A stretch of 6,959 nucleotides of DNA from Bacteroidota bacterium (lineage in GTDB: Bacteria > Bacteroidota > Bacteroidia > NS11-12g > UBA955): assembly GCA_008081305.1 (NCBI GenBank), contig VMCP01000061.1, positions 1-6,959 of the forward strand, read 5' to 3'. Positions 6,354 to 6,959 of this stretch are shown here, one piece after another; the stretch's first letter is position 1; each line of letters opens with the position of its first letter. The translations under genes and the position numbers were made by a program. The notes beneath the pieces are model-generated. The model searched no databases. It saw only the letters and a program-made list of their open reading frames with translations, and was not told where the DNA came from.

Positions 6354-6722
6354 ATGAGTGAAGTTGTAAATTCTCCTGAAACAAAAACGGAAGCCCTTCC
6401 TGTTACTTTTACAGAGACAGCAAAAGAAGAGTTACATCGTTTGCATGCAAATCTAGAATTAAAGGAAGAGTCTGTTTTAAGAATTGGCGTTAAAGGCGGC
6501 GGTTGTTCGGGAATGAGTTACCTTCTTGCTTTTGATAAAATGGAAGAAGGGGATAAGCTTTATGACTTAGAGGGAATTCCTGTAGTGATGAAGAAAGCCC
6601 ATGTTATGTACGTTTTGGGTATGGAAGTAGACTGGGAACATGGTCTTTCCAACAGAGGTTTTTCCTTTAATAATCCGAACGCAACCGAAACCTGTGGCTG
6701 TGGTCAATCGTTTTCTGCTTAA
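6354..6722 (+). CDS. A-type iron-sulfur cluster carrier (IscA/SufA/HesB family)
   Basis: A-type carriers accept Fe-S clusters from a scaffold and deliver them to apo-enzymes in the cytosol. The 122 residues contain the HesB domain with all three conserved cysteines: Cys51 in GGGCSGM, and Cys114 and Cys116 in the C-terminal TCGCGQSF. These match Cys35, Cys99 and Cys101 of E. coli IscA. An N-terminal extension of about 15 polar residues precedes the domain (VTFTETAKEEL). The ATG at 6354 sits 4 nt downstream of a TAAATTTG promoter element. No other suf or isc gene is visible next to it, so assignment to SufA, IscA or ErpA is not possible and no symbol is given. The gene diverges from the DUF7935-mutase pair, and an ABC permease begins 9 nt after its stop. 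Confidence 0.95.
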   Translation: MSEVVNSPETKTEALPVTFTETAKEELHRLHANLELKEESVLRIGVKGGGCSGMSYLLAFDKMEEGDKLYDLEGIPVVMKKAHVMYVLGMEVDWEHGLSNRGFSFNNPNATETCGCGQSFSA

Positions 6723-6731
6723 ACTAGCCTT

Positions 6732-6959
6732 TTGTTAATCTTTATTGAGAATGTTCGGCAAGGGTTGGCAGCTCTGAGAGCTCACCGGCTAAGGGCATTC
6801 ATTACGGCTTCTATTGTAGCCATCGGTATAACTGCCTTGGTGGGCATACTTACGTCTATAGATGCCATGAGCGAATCCATTACGAGCACAATGACCCGTT
6901 TTGGTGCGAGAAGTTTTAACATCAACAATATAAAGTCGGTAGAAAGACGGGGTAGACGC
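6732..6959 (+). CDS. MacB/FtsX-type ABC transporter permease, N-terminal fragment (runs off window)
   Basis: The first 76 codons of a membrane permease are visible, open to the last base of the window. After a short amphipathic start (IENVRQGLAALRAHRLRAF) comes a transmembrane helix (about 24-42, ITASIVAIGITALVGILTS). Next is the start of a periplasmic domain (SIDAMSESITSTMTRFGARSFNI). This is the layout of the MacB-like permease family, in which a periplasmic domain follows the first helix; members act in macrolide or lipoprotein export or in mechanotransmission. The substrate is unknown. There is no ATG in this frame between the iscA-type stop and the conserved part. TTG at 6732, giving MLIFIENVRQ, fits homologues best, and ATT at 6744 is less likely. 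An ATG at 6751 is in another frame and stops after eight codons. The 9-nt gap suggests co-transcription with the Fe-S carrier gene. Confidence 0.82.
   Translation, partial: MLIFIENVRQGLAALRAHRLRAFITASIVAIGITALVGILTSIDAMSESITSTMTRFGARSFNINNIKSVERRGRR

Noticed and set aside
6723..6750. Promoter between the Fe-S carrier gene and the ABC permease
   Set aside because: TAGCCTTTTG resembles TAnnTTTG but has four rather than two bases between TA and TTTG; no exact element was found, and the 9-nt gap fits co-transcription.

Overview
The window looks like ordinary chromosomal core sequence of a Bacteroidota bacterium, probably of the Flavobacteriales. This is an inference from family-level resemblance of the proteins (AspRS, DnaA, a DUF7935-like protein, a stand-alone B12-mutase large subunit). 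It also fits the moderately AT-rich composition, the lack of strong Shine-Dalgarno sites, and two exact matches to the Bacteroidota -7 promoter element TAnnTTTG in the one divergent intergenic region. No mobile element, CRISPR array, tRNA or rRNA was seen.

Layout, left to right. (1) Plus strand, 1-2167: the 3' part of thiL (thiamine-monophosphate kinase), then 4 nt later a full aspS (aspartyl-tRNA synthetase). An in-frame TAA occupies bases 1-3 of the window, directly before sequence that still reads as ThiL. (2) Minus strand, 6267 down to 2164: a small membrane-anchored DUF7935-like protein, the catalytic (alpha) part of a methylmalonyl-CoA mutase-type enzyme without its B12 domain, dnaA, and dgkA (diacylglycerol/undecaprenol kinase). 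dgkA meets aspS tail to tail, with the two stop codons overlapping in one TTAA. A strong hairpin terminator fills the space between dnaA and dgkA. (3) Plus strand, 6354-6959: an IscA/SufA-type A-type Fe-S carrier, then the N-terminus of a MacB/FtsX-type ABC transporter permease that runs off the window and seems to begin with TTG.

How the genes relate. thiL-aspS and DUF7935-mutase are probable operons, judged by gaps of 4 and 22 nt. dnaA is separated from the mutase by 158 bp that hold two inverted repeats but no consensus DnaA box, so there is no support for an origin here. Most genes are housekeeping: cofactor synthesis, translation, replication initiation, lipid kinase, Fe-S assembly. The least understood element is the membrane-anchored protein paired with the B12-less mutase subunit. 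I found no convincing undescribed system. The points worth a second look are start-codon corrections, terminator and promoter architecture, the missing B12 domain, and two cysteines in the DnaA ATP-site motifs.
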